From contig CAZDJZ010000001.1 in NCBI GenBank assembly GCA_964505785.1, positions 248,001-312,000 on the forward strand: a DNA stretch of 64,000 nucleotides. Direction: 5' to 3'. Origin of the DNA: CAYRTV01 sp964505785. GTDB taxonomy: Bacteria; Acidobacteriota; Aminicenantia; Aminicenantales; Aminicenantaceae. Numbering within the stretch: position 1 is the first letter of the stretch; the number at the start of each line of letters is the position of its first letter. Both the position numbers and the translations under genes were made by a program. The notes below the pieces were generated by a model, which saw nothing but the letters and a program-made list of their open reading frames with translations, was not told the DNA's origin and ran no database searches. Below, piece by piece: positions 17,444 through 26,603 of this stretch.

Positions 17444-17473
17444 ACCTGAATTTTTCATGAAAAAATAATCCAC
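17444..17473. repeat. Minimal palindromic copy of repeat family A
   Basis: ACCTGAATTTTTCATGAAAA followed by AATAATCCAC: two family A termini meeting almost directly around TTTTCATGAAAA. It lies in the leader of the hypothetical lipoprotein. Confidence 0.45.
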
Positions 17474-17584
17474 TTTAAATATATCCGATCTTATATCTAA
17501 GTGCAACCGCAAAACGCAAAATGCAAAAACCCCTCGACAATGCAGATGCGTGGGAAAACCGGCCTCCCAGATCAGGTAAATACC

Positions 17585-18754
17585 TTATTTTACGATTTTT
17601 GAGGCGTAGACGGCCTGGAGGCCGTATTCTTCGACCAGGTGAAAATTATTTTTCAGGGTTTCAAGAGTTTCAGGATACGGATGGCAAATTCCCACTGCAT
17701 ATCCTGTGCTGAGAGCGGTTTGGAGAAGTTTTATGAATTGCTCTTTAATGTATTGGTGATTGACTTCACTGTCAAGAAAAATATGACGGCGGGCGGAAGG
17801 AATCCCCAATTCCCTTGCGACAGCAAAAGCCACGGATTTAGGGGTTGTGCGGCTGTCGATAAAATAGAGCTGTTTAGCCTTTATGCGATTGAGAATAATG
17901 TTCATAAATTCAGCGTTTTGAGTTGTTTTTGAACCCATATGCGTGTTGACTCCGCGGATATAAGGAACTTTTCGTATGCCTTCGTCTACGGAAGCGATGA
18001 TTTCTGCAGGGCTCATTCCGGAGTGGACCAGCCCCTCCGTATGATCATTGTCATAATTGTTGTTGAGGGACTCTAAGGGGAGGTGAAGAATGACTTCGAG
18101 GTTGTTCCTCTGGGCTATTCGTGCCGTCTCTACGGCAAGGGGAGTATATGGAAGTACAGCCACTGTTACCTTTTGTTTTAAATCGCAGATATCCCGGATG
18201 CTGTTTAAAGAGTATCCCAAGTCATCTATGATTAATGCGACGCGGCCGGCTTGACCCGGAGCGGGCTTGGCTTCATCTTCCGGTGGAGATTGAATGAGAA
18301 AAAGAATGTATAAAGTTTCTTCATCCGGGCTCTCCACTCTCCATAAAGTATACCGGGTTCCTTCATCATGAGGTCTGGATTCCGTTGTAACCGCAGCGGG
18401 ATATTTCCGGTAAACAGCTTTAAGGGTTTGTTTCAATTGGTTATACTCTCTGCTGCTGATTCTCAGCATTACATGAAAAAATCCTTCTTCGTCGCGATAA
18501 TAGCTGAAGGCATCCATAGAAAGAGCCCTTTTTTGGATGAGGCCGTGCGTGATATCAAAGAGATGTGCAGATGCAGCGGGCTCAGCCGTGTTCCCGCCTA
18601 ACACAAAGGAAAAAACATAGGATCTTTTCCCTTTTTCCCAATTGAGATAGTCTAAGCCCAAGATCGTTGCTGCGGCCAGAAGGATCAAGATGATATAGAT
18701 GATAAGCGGGTTTGGTTGGATTTCTTTCCCTTGAGGGGGCAATTTTGATGTCAT
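17585..18754 (-). CDS. yibQ: Divergent polysaccharide deacetylase (YibQ family)
   Basis: Membrane-anchored protein of 389 residues with one N-terminal transmembrane segment (about 16-38) and a C-terminal divergent polysaccharide deacetylase domain (about 170-389): VALIIDDLGYS, EVILHLPLES, and RGVNTHMGSKTT carry the metal-binding Asp and His positions of the NodB-like fold. Family members occur next to envC and an S41 protease gene in many bacteria, as here, pointing to peptidoglycan processing at division. The ATG at 18754 overlaps the preceding stop (TGATG), showing translational coupling; an adjacent TTG is less likely. The exact substrate is not established. Confidence 0.87.
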   Translation of the reverse strand: MTSKLPPQGKEIQPNPLIIYIILILLAAATILGLDYLNWEKGKRSYVFSFVLGGNTAEPAASAHLFDITHGLIQKRALSMDAFSYYRDEEGFFHVMLRISSREYNQLKQTLKAVYRKYPAAVTTESRPHDEGTRYTLWRVESPDEETLYILFLIQSPPEDEAKPAPGQAGRVALIIDDLGYSLNSIRDICDLKQKVTVAVLPYTPLAVETARIAQRNNLEVILHLPLESLNNNYDNDHTEGLVHSGMSPAEIIASVDEGIRKVPYIRGVNTHMGSKTTQNAEFMNIILNRIKAKQLYFIDSRTTPKSVAFAVARELGIPSARRHIFLDSEVNHQYIKEQFIKLLQTALSTGYAVGICHPYPETLETLKNNFHLVEEYGLQAVYASKIVK

Positions 18755-19935
18755 CAATCCCCAATGGTTGTTTTAGTCGCTTTGAGATACGCTTCCCGGC
18801 TGAGGTCACCGGGATCAATCCGGATTCCGGGACTGATGCCTTCCCGCCACAATTCCGGGGGATTAGATGGATGAAATACGGATGAGGTCAGGATCATTCC
18901 GCTTTGGTCATTAAAAAGAAAAAATTCATTTCTGGCGGTTAAACCGGGTGTATGCAGACCAATGATTTCTGCTGCCTTTTCATGGTCTTGCAGGATCCGT
19001 ATCACCATTTCAGATGCACCTGTTGTGGCCTGATTGGTCCATATAATCAAGGGGATTCGTACCAACAGCGGTTCTTCCCGGCATCCGATCACCGGATCGG
19101 CATCCCCTTTCTTGTCCCAAAACCCAATTTCATCTTCTTGAATAAAGAGGTTCAAGAACCGGCATGCAGCGGCGTAATCCCCCTGATTGCAGTTGCGAAA
19201 ATCCAAAATAAACGGCAGCCGGGCTTCGAGCATCTCAGGTACATAAATTTTTTGAAATTGGGCCACGTCCTGCATTGTGAAATTTCTTATTTTCAGAATA
19301 CCGCTGGTGCCGGGCTCTGCTTCAAAAGTGAAGGACGGTGAAGAGACAAGGCTGGTCTCCAGCGTGATTTCCTGGTTTTCCTCCGCTTGCATGAGTTTAA
19401 TTTTGATCGGGCTCGGCTCTATGGACCTCAGCTTCATGTCAGCTTCGGCCAAACTCATATGAAGCGTGGATTCACCGTTGATTGCTCCAATGGAATCACC
19501 GATTTTCAGGCCCTTCTCCTGCGCGGGTGAATTGTCCCTGACTCCTGTGACAACAGGAAAAGTTCCATAATTTTTATATAAAATTATTCCTGTCTCGGGG
19601 ATGGGCTGTTTCCGGTTCTCTATATACTTTCCGGCTGTCTCGGGTGTCAGATACCCTGACATTCTGTCCAGAGAATTGATCAGTCCCTTATAAGCCCCTT
19701 CCATGGTTTGACCCGGGTCAGGTTCTTCTACATAATCGTCTCTGATTAAGCTTATAGCTGTGCCTAGAATTCGGAAGCTCTTGTTTTCATCCGAGTTTCT
19801 ATCTATCCCGGGAAGAATTCCGCTTTCGACGAGAAAAAATAATGAAGCCGCCGCCAAAAGTGTGATAACAAATAGTCTTGTTCTTTTTTGTTGCATTTTT
19901 TTCAGCCTGAACTTTTCAATTGTATCATCTTCCAT
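18754..19935 (-). CDS. S41/CtpA-family PDZ protein lacking the catalytic Ser and Lys
   Basis: C-terminal-processing-protease homologue of 393 residues: N-terminal membrane anchor (about 20-37), PDZ domain (about 112-185) and S41 fold (about 205-380). At the active site the usual N-x-GSASASE is NQATTGASE, so the nucleophile serine position is Gly306. The usual GxxTFGK is GLHTPGL, placing Leu332 at the lysine position. The structural QDH, NQ and ASE residues are kept. It is therefore predicted to be proteolytically inactive, perhaps a PDZ scaffold. It sits between EnvC (11-base overlap) and YibQ (1-base overlap), the conserved place of an S41 protease. Confidence 0.85.
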   Translation of the reverse strand: MEDDTIEKFRLKKMQQKRTRLFVITLLAAASLFFLVESGILPGIDRNSDENKSFRILGTAISLIRDDYVEEPDPGQTMEGAYKGLINSLDRMSGYLTPETAGKYIENRKQPIPETGIILYKNYGTFPVVTGVRDNSPAQEKGLKIGDSIGAINGESTLHMSLAEADMKLRSIEPSPIKIKLMQAEENQEITLETSLVSSPSFTFEAEPGTSGILKIRNFTMQDVAQFQKIYVPEMLEARLPFILDFRNCNQGDYAAACRFLNLFIQEDEIGFWDKKGDADPVIGCREEPLLVRIPLIIWTNQATTGASEMVIRILQDHEKAAEIIGLHTPGLTARNEFFLFNDQSGMILTSSVFHPSNPPELWREGISPGIRIDPGDLSREAYLKATKTTIGD

Positions 19936-21076
19936 TTAACCATTGCAAGGGGTCGAGGGGTCTGGCTTTATGCCGGATTTCCAGGTAAAGAGATGGACCG
20001 TCAAGCGCTCCGATATCACCCACGATTGCGATAGGCGCATCTTTTTGGACCGGATCTCCTTTTTTGACCAGAAATTCAGAACAATGCCCATAAAGAGAGT
20101 AGTACGACATACCATGATCAACGATGATGAGATTTCCATATCCTTGAATATAATCCGTATACACCACCACCCCGGGATGAATACATTTTACAATCGTGCT
20201 GTCAGCCGGTGAAATTTCAATTCCGTTTTTTTTGGTTACGGTATTGAAGCGCGGATGCCGTTTAACCCCGAAGCGGCTGATCACTTTTCCAGAAATCGGC
20301 CAGGGCAGAATGCCTTTTTTTTCATATAACGGGAGCAGCGGAAAAGGCAGTTTAATATCTTCCTCCAGAAGTTTCTTCATAAGGTTCTGCAGCTGCTCGG
20401 CCCGGTCCTTCAATTCTTCCAGCATTTGGGTATGGGCACGCTTGTCTTGATTGATGTCTTGGATCAAGCCGCGATGCCGGTTTTCTTGTTCCTGGAATTC
20501 CCGCCTTTTATCTTCCGCTTTCCGGATCAGGATATTGATTTCATCTTGTTTGTTCTCCAGAGATTCCCTGGCTTTTTCCAGATTTTTCAAGCTGGTTAGA
20601 TAATCGCGAATAAGATTTTCCTGGTGATGGGCCAGGACCGTCAATTGTTTGTTTTGGGTCAGCAGGGTGGCCGCATTATCGACTTTTAAAACCAAATCGA
20701 TATAATTCAGCCGGCCGTATTTATAGAGAGAATTCAGAATTTGTTTGACACCGGCCTGTTTTTCCCGGAGCTTTGCCTCCAGGCCGGGAATATTTTCACG
20801 GATAGCTGAAATTTCCCGGGTGATTTTTTCCAGCCGGGTATGGTAAAGCTTGATTTCCTTTTGAATCAGATTTTTCTGGAAACTCAACTTGTCCAGGCGG
20901 GCCAAGATAGACGATTCCTTTTTTTCTTCAGCTTGTATCCGTGCGCGAATCTCTTTGATCTGATTGGATATCTCGACCAGCCGTTTTTCATATTCGGAAA
21001 CGTCTTGGGTTCTGAGAAGAGAATCGGCAGCCAGTGAAAGCATGATGAAAATTATTAATAATGATTTTACCTTCAT
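19925..21076 (-). CDS. envC: EnvC-like murein hydrolase activator with degenerate LytM domain
   Basis: Secreted protein of 383 residues: signal peptide (about 1-20), long coiled coil (about 25-250, heptad-rich with Lys and Glu), and a C-terminal M23/LytM domain (about 270-383). Catalytic LytM zinc ligands are mostly missing: HxGID is KNGIEI, and the final HLH is SLY in GPSLYLEIR; only the histidine in LYGH remains. E. coli EnvC is likewise degenerate and activates amidases AmiA/AmiB at the septum. Here it heads the EnvC / S41-like / YibQ operon. The amidase partner is not in the window. Confidence 0.9.
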   Translation of the reverse strand: MKVKSLLIIFIMLSLAADSLLRTQDVSEYEKRLVEISNQIKEIRARIQAEEKKESSILARLDKLSFQKNLIQKEIKLYHTRLEKITREISAIRENIPGLEAKLREKQAGVKQILNSLYKYGRLNYIDLVLKVDNAATLLTQNKQLTVLAHHQENLIRDYLTSLKNLEKARESLENKQDEINILIRKAEDKRREFQEQENRHRGLIQDINQDKRAHTQMLEELKDRAEQLQNLMKKLLEEDIKLPFPLLPLYEKKGILPWPISGKVISRFGVKRHPRFNTVTKKNGIEISPADSTIVKCIHPGVVVYTDYIQGYGNLIIVDHGMSYYSLYGHCSEFLVKKGDPVQKDAPIAIVGDIGALDGPSLYLEIRHKARPLDPLQWLNGR

Positions 21077-21091
21077 TGGTTCGAGGTTTGT

Positions 21092-22051
21092 TTATCCCGG
21101 TTGCTGCCGGGTTACATATATTATACCACCGATGATGCCGATGAGAAGCATGAAGGCGACATCCACAAGAGCGAAGGCAAAAGCGGAGCCGGCGGCGATG
21201 CCGTAAAATTCAAATATTTCGATATAAGCGCCTTCTCGAAGCCCCAGACCGTTGATGGTTATCGGAATGAGCTGAATCAAAAGCACGATCGGGATAAAAA
21301 TGAAATAATCAACCAAGTGAATTTGTAAACTCAGTGCCCTGCCGATCAAAAAGAAATGAAGAATGACATTGACTTGGAGGCAGAAAGCCCAGAAAAATGC
21401 CTGTGCGAGGGCGGTTTTTCGTTGTTTGTAGAAGATAATGATGGTGCGGAATTCGCGGATCTTTTCCTTGACTTTAACCAGGGGACCGCGGGCCGGGATC
21501 AAAGCGAGGAATTTTTCGGCCAGAGGAGTAAAAAAAACGAAGAACATGAACAGGCCGGATAACCCCAGCAATAAGGATATCCAGATCACAGGAATAGTTC
21601 GGGCCATATCCAGCCGGATTAAAGCGGCGCCGGTTGCAAAGACAAAAAGAACCACAATTCCGGTCATACGCTCTACCAGCACGATCGCCGATGATTTAAG
21701 CACAGTATGGGAGTAGCGGGACCCGTCCCATATCCGCACCACATCGCCTCCGATGCGGGAAGGAAGAAAGTTATTGAAAAAAGTTCCGACAAGATATGAT
21801 TTGGCTAGAAAGCTCAATGGAACATCGTCTCCCTGGGCCATGATGAGGATTTTCCAGCGCACTGCACTGATCAGTAATCCCAAAAGATGCAGAGAAAAAG
21901 ATACGGCCAGCCAAAATGGATTCGCATTCGTCAGTACAGCGGCGATATCCGCAAAAGATGTTTTGAAAATCAGAAGCAAAGCCAGCAGTGTGCCGCTGAC
22001 CAGGAGTTTAAGAGAGAAACTGATGAGATTGATGCGTTTTTTCTCTGACAT
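21092..22051 (-). CDS. Flippase-like integral membrane protein (lysylphosphatidylglycerol synthase TM family)
   Basis: Membrane protein of 319 residues with about eight hydrophobic segments and the family signature FFNNFLPSRIGGDVVRIW near residue 95, plus GLGLREGAY near residue 275. This matches the UPF0104/AglD-like transmembrane domain seen in MprF and in many proteins near glycosyltransferases. Roles proposed for relatives include lipid or glycolipid flipping; the substrate is unknown. It lies 15 bases upstream of envC on the same strand and may be co-transcribed with the division operon. No catalytic soluble domain is attached. Confidence 0.82.
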   Translation of the reverse strand: MSEKKRINLISFSLKLLVSGTLLALLLIFKTSFADIAAVLTNANPFWLAVSFSLHLLGLLISAVRWKILIMAQGDDVPLSFLAKSYLVGTFFNNFLPSRIGGDVVRIWDGSRYSHTVLKSSAIVLVERMTGIVVLFVFATGAALIRLDMARTIPVIWISLLLGLSGLFMFFVFFTPLAEKFLALIPARGPLVKVKEKIREFRTIIIFYKQRKTALAQAFFWAFCLQVNVILHFFLIGRALSLQIHLVDYFIFIPIVLLIQLIPITINGLGLREGAYIEIFEFYGIAAGSAFAFALVDVAFMLLIGIIGGIIYVTRQQPG

Positions 22052-22063
22052 GGTTGAACCCTT

Positions 22064-23443
22064 TTATCCTGTAATGACCCGGATGAAAACAAGCAGAATC
22101 AGCACAGCCAGGGGCGCCAAAAATTTGACATTGAATATCCACAGGTTTTTCAGGAAGAATTTCCGGTTGCCTTGATTGATTTCTTTCAAGGCATTTTTGA
22201 CTTTCCATATGTATCCGACAAAAAGACACATGAAAAGACCTCCGACGGCCAACAAAATATTACCGAAGACCAGATCCATTTTTGTCATCACATCCCAACG
22301 GGTCAGCAGTTTGACTCCTCCTATCGAAAGGGCGGCGGGCATTCCCAATAAAAAGGAAAGGCACCCGATGAAAACCGCAGCCTTGCTTCTTTTCCATTTC
22401 TTTTCATCCACCAGAAAAGATGTGGGAACTTCCAACATGGATATGGTTGAGGTTAAAGCGGCAATCATCAGCAGAGTGAAAAACATGATGCCGAAAACAT
22501 AACCGCCGGGCATTTTGGATATAATAATGGGAAAAACCTGGAACATCAAGCCGACGTTGACATCAAACTCCTGCATAAAGCGGTCCGGGGTTAAATTCAG
22601 GGTATTGAAGAGGGTCGGGAAGATGATGATGCCTGCCAGGATAGCCACCAAAGTAGTGGAAAAACAGACCCAACCTGCAGATGTGACCAGGTTGTCCCGT
22701 TTTGATATATAGCTTCCATAAGTCAGCATGGTTCCCATTCCCAAACTGAGGGAAAAAAATGCCTGACCGATGCCGAAAAAAATCACTTTCGGGTCGAAAC
22801 GCGAAAAATCCGGCTTCAAGTAAAAAGACAATCCCGCTTCCGCCCCGGGCAAGGTCAAAGCACGGACGGCCATAATGATGATCAAGGCAAAAAGAACCGG
22901 CATGAGTATTTTTGACCAGCGCTCAATTCCTCCTTGCACTCCTTTAGAAATCACAAAAGTGGTAATAGCGATTATGATAAACAGACAAATGATGACAGCA
23001 AGAGGGTTGGAAGCAAATTGAGTGAAAACAGCATCTGATTCTTGCCAGGACACGTCTCCCCTGAAAGCACCGCTGATGGTTTTATAAAAATAACCTGCGG
23101 ACCAACCGGCGACGACCGAGTAATAGGACAGGATAAAAACACCTGTAAACACGCCTAAGTAACCGATATATTTCCATGGGGTCCCGGGTTTTATCTGCTT
23201 AAAGGCGCCAACCGGATTTTTTTGAGTATGACGCCCGATAGTCACTTCGGCCAGCATAACAGTAAAACCGATAAAAAGGACAGCCAGAATATAAATCAAA
23301 ACAAACATGGCCCCTCCGTTAAGACCGACATAAAGGGGGAAGCGCCAGATGCTTCCCAGTCCGATGGCGGACCCGGAGGCGGCGAAAATAAAAGCGATTT
23401 TGGAGCCCCAGCTTCCTCGTTCACTCAAGTCCTGCATGTTCAT
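22064..23443 (-). CDS. Sodium-dependent transporter, NSS (neurotransmitter:sodium symporter) family
   Basis: LeuT-fold secondary transporter of 459 residues. The N-terminal motif AASGSAIGLGSIWRFPLY (about residues 18-35) matches the unwound TM1 of NSS proteins, which forms sodium and substrate sites. GIGQAFFSLSLGMGTMLTYGSY matches TM6. About eleven hydrophobic segments are visible, as in many bacterial members. It probably imports an amino acid with sodium; the substrate cannot be read. A GAGGAG site precedes the ATG at 23443. It is 12 bases upstream of the flippase-like gene, but a functional link is not evident. Confidence 0.93.
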   Translation of the reverse strand: MNMQDLSERGSWGSKIAFIFAASGSAIGLGSIWRFPLYVGLNGGAMFVLIYILAVLFIGFTVMLAEVTIGRHTQKNPVGAFKQIKPGTPWKYIGYLGVFTGVFILSYYSVVAGWSAGYFYKTISGAFRGDVSWQESDAVFTQFASNPLAVIICLFIIIAITTFVISKGVQGGIERWSKILMPVLFALIIIMAVRALTLPGAEAGLSFYLKPDFSRFDPKVIFFGIGQAFFSLSLGMGTMLTYGSYISKRDNLVTSAGWVCFSTTLVAILAGIIIFPTLFNTLNLTPDRFMQEFDVNVGLMFQVFPIIISKMPGGYVFGIMFFTLLMIAALTSTISMLEVPTSFLVDEKKWKRSKAAVFIGCLSFLLGMPAALSIGGVKLLTRWDVMTKMDLVFGNILLAVGGLFMCLFVGYIWKVKNALKEINQGNRKFFLKNLWIFNVKFLAPLAVLILLVFIRVITG

Positions 23444-23804
23444 ATGTCTCTCCTCTTTCAGGTTTATTCAGCCGGTCTTTTTTGTAACATAAAAAAGAGT
23501 AAGTGAAAAGTCATTTCATCTGTATTTTTTGAATTATACATATGCATAACACGCAGCGAACGATGGAAGTGACCCAGCATGTCATTCCCGGAGCGAAGCG
23601 GCGGAAATCTGAGACGGCTTCGTTATGCTCGCTTCGCTCACGTTCATAGCGGTCGTCGCGTTTATTGCGTTCTTATTGTTTTTTTAGTCTATCTTAGCCT
23701 GTCTAATCTTAAACCGCTTCTCATATACGGCTTTGGTTTATTTTTGATTTTTTATTTCGCTGACAGTTCAGGTTAAAAAAGAAAAAGGGTAGAATAAAAA
23801 AGCT
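23444..23804. other. Intergenic region with decayed repeat sequence
   Basis: Spacer between divergent genes. GTCATTCCCGGAGCGAAGCG near 23580 and GCTCGCTTCGCTCACG near 23628 are typical of the GTCATYCTGAG-type repeats seen elsewhere in the window. A 65-codon open frame (23579-23776) falls wholly within this repeat and looks non-coding. The end near 23790 should hold the glycerate kinase promoter, but no good consensus box is visible. Confidence 0.5.
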
Positions 23805-25148
23805 ATGAGACAAAGGATGAACGAAGGAGAGCTGTGCCGGAAGGGAGAGGCAATTTTTCAATCTGCGCTGCATGCGGTAGCCCCGGAAGCTTTGGTAAGC
23901 AGGAATTTGATGCGATGTGGGCATTGGCTAGGGGTGGGAGAAAATCAGTTTAATCTTAAACAGCTGCGAAATATCAGGGTGGCGGCGATCGGCAAAGCGG
24001 CGCCTGCTATGGCGGAGGCTGTTGCGGATATATTGGGGGACCGGTTGGAGTCGGGCCTGTACCTTCACAGACCGGAAGAAGTCCATAAAATAGCCTATTT
24101 TAAAGGCCTTCCGGCGCCGCATCCTCTTCCTGACGAAAGAAGCCGGACGGCTTCTCAGAAGGTTTTAGAATTGGCGGAAAAATCCGGACCGGATGATTTG
24201 TTTCTTTTTTGTATTTCCGGCGGGGGATCTGCGCAATTGAGTTATCCCGCTCCCGGAATTTCAATGAATGAAAAAAGTGGTTTAATTGAAGCATTGTTGC
24301 GGGCAGGAGCTGATATTCATGAATTGAATACAGTGAGGAAACATCTTTCCATGGTCAAAGGAGGCCGGGTTTCCCAGGCGGCTTTCCCGGCTGCTGTTGT
24401 CAACCTGGTGATATCCGATGTGATTGGAAATGATCCGAGTACGATTGCTTCGGGTCCCGGATGGGGGGATCCGACTACTTTTCATGATGCATGTGCGGTC
24501 TTGGAAAAATACGGTTTGCGGGATAAAACCCCCGATTCTGTCAAAGAATACTTGAGTGAAGGCATCCGGGGAGACAGGCAGGATACACCGGTGCCTGAAA
24601 ACCCGGTTTTAAAAAATGTTGCCTATGTCGTCGCCGGGGATAATAGGACAGCTCTGGATGCTGCCCGTGAAGCTGCCGGGAAAGAAGGCTTGACGGCGAG
24701 GATTCTAACGTCTGAAGACTGTGGTGAAGCCCGTGAAAAAGCCGGAGATTACGTCAAAATTTTCATAGCCGCGAAAAAACAAGCCGCCCGTCCTTTTTGT
24801 CTTATCGCCGGGGGAGAACTGACCGTTACTGTCATGGGAAACGGGAAGGGCGGACGCAATCAGGAATTTGTTCTTGCTTTTATGGAAGAAATGAACCGGG
24901 CGTATCCTGCGGAGAAAAATTGGGCTGTTTTCAGCTTGGGGACCGACGGAATTGACGGTCCGACAGATGCTGCCGGAGCCGGAGGAGGACCATCCATTTT
25001 CGATAAAGCTGTTTTGCGGAAGCTCAATCCCCTGTGTTTTCTGAACAATAATGATTCTTATGCCTTTTTTGATCAGGCCGGAGGATTAATCCGGACCGGC
25101 CCGACCCATACCAATGTCATGGATATCCGGTTATTTCTCCATAGTTAA
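23805..25148 (+). CDS. Glycerate 2-kinase (MOFRL family)
   Basis: Kinase of 447 residues phosphorylating D-glycerate to 2-phosphoglycerate. The N-terminal DUF4147 region has AIGKAAPAMAEA and the glycine-rich FCISGGGSAQLSYPAPGI. The C-terminal MOFRL domain includes GGELTVTVMGNGKGGRNQEF (about 340-360) and GTDGIDGPTDAAGA. The product feeds lower glycolysis, consistent with PPDK elsewhere in the window. The length is normal. It is probably monocistronic: about 200 bases separate it from the flavodiiron gene. The alternative name TtuD (hydroxypyruvate reductase) is an old misannotation of this family. Confidence 0.9.
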   Translation: MRQRMNEGELCRKGEAIFQSALHAVAPEALVSRNLMRCGHWLGVGENQFNLKQLRNIRVAAIGKAAPAMAEAVADILGDRLESGLYLHRPEEVHKIAYFKGLPAPHPLPDERSRTASQKVLELAEKSGPDDLFLFCISGGGSAQLSYPAPGISMNEKSGLIEALLRAGADIHELNTVRKHLSMVKGGRVSQAAFPAAVVNLVISDVIGNDPSTIASGPGWGDPTTFHDACAVLEKYGLRDKTPDSVKEYLSEGIRGDRQDTPVPENPVLKNVAYVVAGDNRTALDAAREAAGKEGLTARILTSEDCGEAREKAGDYVKIFIAAKKQAARPFCLIAGGELTVTVMGNGKGGRNQEFVLAFMEEMNRAYPAEKNWAVFSLGTDGIDGPTDAAGAGGGPSIFDKAVLRKLNPLCFLNNNDSYAFFDQAGGLIRTGPTHTNVMDIRLFLHS

Positions 25149-25350
25149 GACAGGACCAAGCAATCCATGCATTGTGCGTTTTGCCGCATGAAAAAAGGAA
25201 TTGTTGAATCGGGCTGGATTGCCCGGCAGGTTTTCACTTATAATAATAAAGATTACCAGGCTCTTGCCGGTTACGGGCTGTGACCGCAGCAGGGCGAAAA
25301 GAATATTCAGCCTAAAGACGGAAACAACGACAAAAATTATGGAGGTGCTT

Positions 25351-26547
25351 ATGCCGGCATTAGAGATTAAACCGGATATATTCTGGGTGGGAGTAAATGA
25401 CCGGACTATTGATCTATTCGAAGGGCTTTGGCCAATGACAGAGGCCGGGGTCTCTTATAATTCTTATTTAATCAACGATAAAAAAAAGGCGCTGATTGAT
25501 CTGGCCCGGGATACAAAGGCAGATAATTTCATTACTCAGATTGAAGATGTGACCGCCGTTTCCGATATAGATTATATTGTTATGAACCATTTAGAGCCGG
25601 ATCATTCCGGGTTGATACAAACCATCCGCCGTATGATTCCGGATGCAGAGATCATCGGATCTAAGAAAACCAAACAATTGCTGGCGGATTTTTTTGGGGT
25701 CACTGAAAACGTCAGGGCGGTTGAAGACGGAGAAGAATTATCACTGGGACGGAAAACCCTGAAATTTTTTTCTGCTCCGTTTTTGCATTGGCCCGAGACA
25801 ATGGTGTCATATGAAATGTCGCAGAAAGTATTATTTCCTTGTGATGCTTTCGGCGGTTACGGCGCTGTCCGCGGAGCATTGTTTGATGATAATTACAGCG
25901 ATTTAGCGTTTTATGAAAAAGAGGCCCTCAGGTATTATGTCAATATTGTCGCTAATTTCAGCGGCCGGGTTCTTGCCGCAATTTCAAAGCTTAAAGATGT
26001 GCCGGTTGATGTTATTGCGCCTTCCCATGGCTTAATATGGCGCGGTAATCCCGGACATATAATCAGTCTTTATAAAAAATGGGCGGAATATGCCAAGCAA
26101 AAATCAGAACCGGGGGTGACAATCGTCTATGGTTCCATGTATGGAAATACGGAGAGAGTCATGGATGCGGTGGCCCAGGGCATTTCAAAGGCCGGGGTCC
26201 AGGTGAATATTTTTGACGCCGCCCGCCGGCATGTGAGTTTTATTCTCCCTTCGTTATGGACACAACAGGGCGTGGTCATTGGTGCTCCTACATATGAAGT
26301 ATCGCTTTTTCCGCCGGTTGCGGATGTTCTCCATATGGCGGCCAGGAAGCAAATAAAAAACAAAACCGCTGCTTTTTTTGGAAGTCATGGCTGGAGCGGG
26401 GGTGCTTTGAAAGAGACGAAAAAAATTATTGAGCCGCTGGGTTGGGGATTGGAAGACTCGCTGGAATGGGTGGGAATTCCCAGCCGGGATGAGTTAAGAG
26501 AGGCGGAAAAATTCGGAAAGAATTTTGCGGAAAAGGTTCTTGCATGA
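25351..26547 (+). CDS. Flavodiiron protein (A-type flavoprotein, FprA-like)
   Basis: Cytoplasmic enzyme of 398 residues reducing O2 to water and/or NO to N2O in anaerobes. The metallo-beta-lactamase-like domain (about 1-250) carries the full diiron ligand set: MNHLEPDHSG (H-x-E-x-D), the His in FLHWPETM, the Asp in PCDAFGG, and the His in PSHGLIW. The flavodoxin domain (about 255-398) begins TIVYGSMYGNTERV, the FMN phosphate loop. No rubredoxin or reductase domain is fused. The ATG at 25351 has GGAGG 6 bases upstream, so the longer open frame from 25201 is rejected. It suggests an anaerobic host needing oxygen or NO defence. Confidence 0.95.
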   Translation: MPALEIKPDIFWVGVNDRTIDLFEGLWPMTEAGVSYNSYLINDKKKALIDLARDTKADNFITQIEDVTAVSDIDYIVMNHLEPDHSGLIQTIRRMIPDAEIIGSKKTKQLLADFFGVTENVRAVEDGEELSLGRKTLKFFSAPFLHWPETMVSYEMSQKVLFPCDAFGGYGAVRGALFDDNYSDLAFYEKEALRYYVNIVANFSGRVLAAISKLKDVPVDVIAPSHGLIWRGNPGHIISLYKKWAEYAKQKSEPGVTIVYGSMYGNTERVMDAVAQGISKAGVQVNIFDAARRHVSFILPSLWTQQGVVIGAPTYEVSLFPPVADVLHMAARKQIKNKTAAFFGSHGWSGGALKETKKIIEPLGWGLEDSLEWVGIPSRDELREAEKFGKNFAEKVLA

Positions 26548-26603
26548 TGAAGGGATGAATGCCTGCGGACTGGCGATTTTCCATGAAATCGCGGGGAGTC
26601 GAG

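Noticed and set aside
23579..23776. 65-codon open frame with a hydrophobic C-terminal half
   Set aside because: Falls entirely within decayed repeat sequence and has no ribosome binding site.
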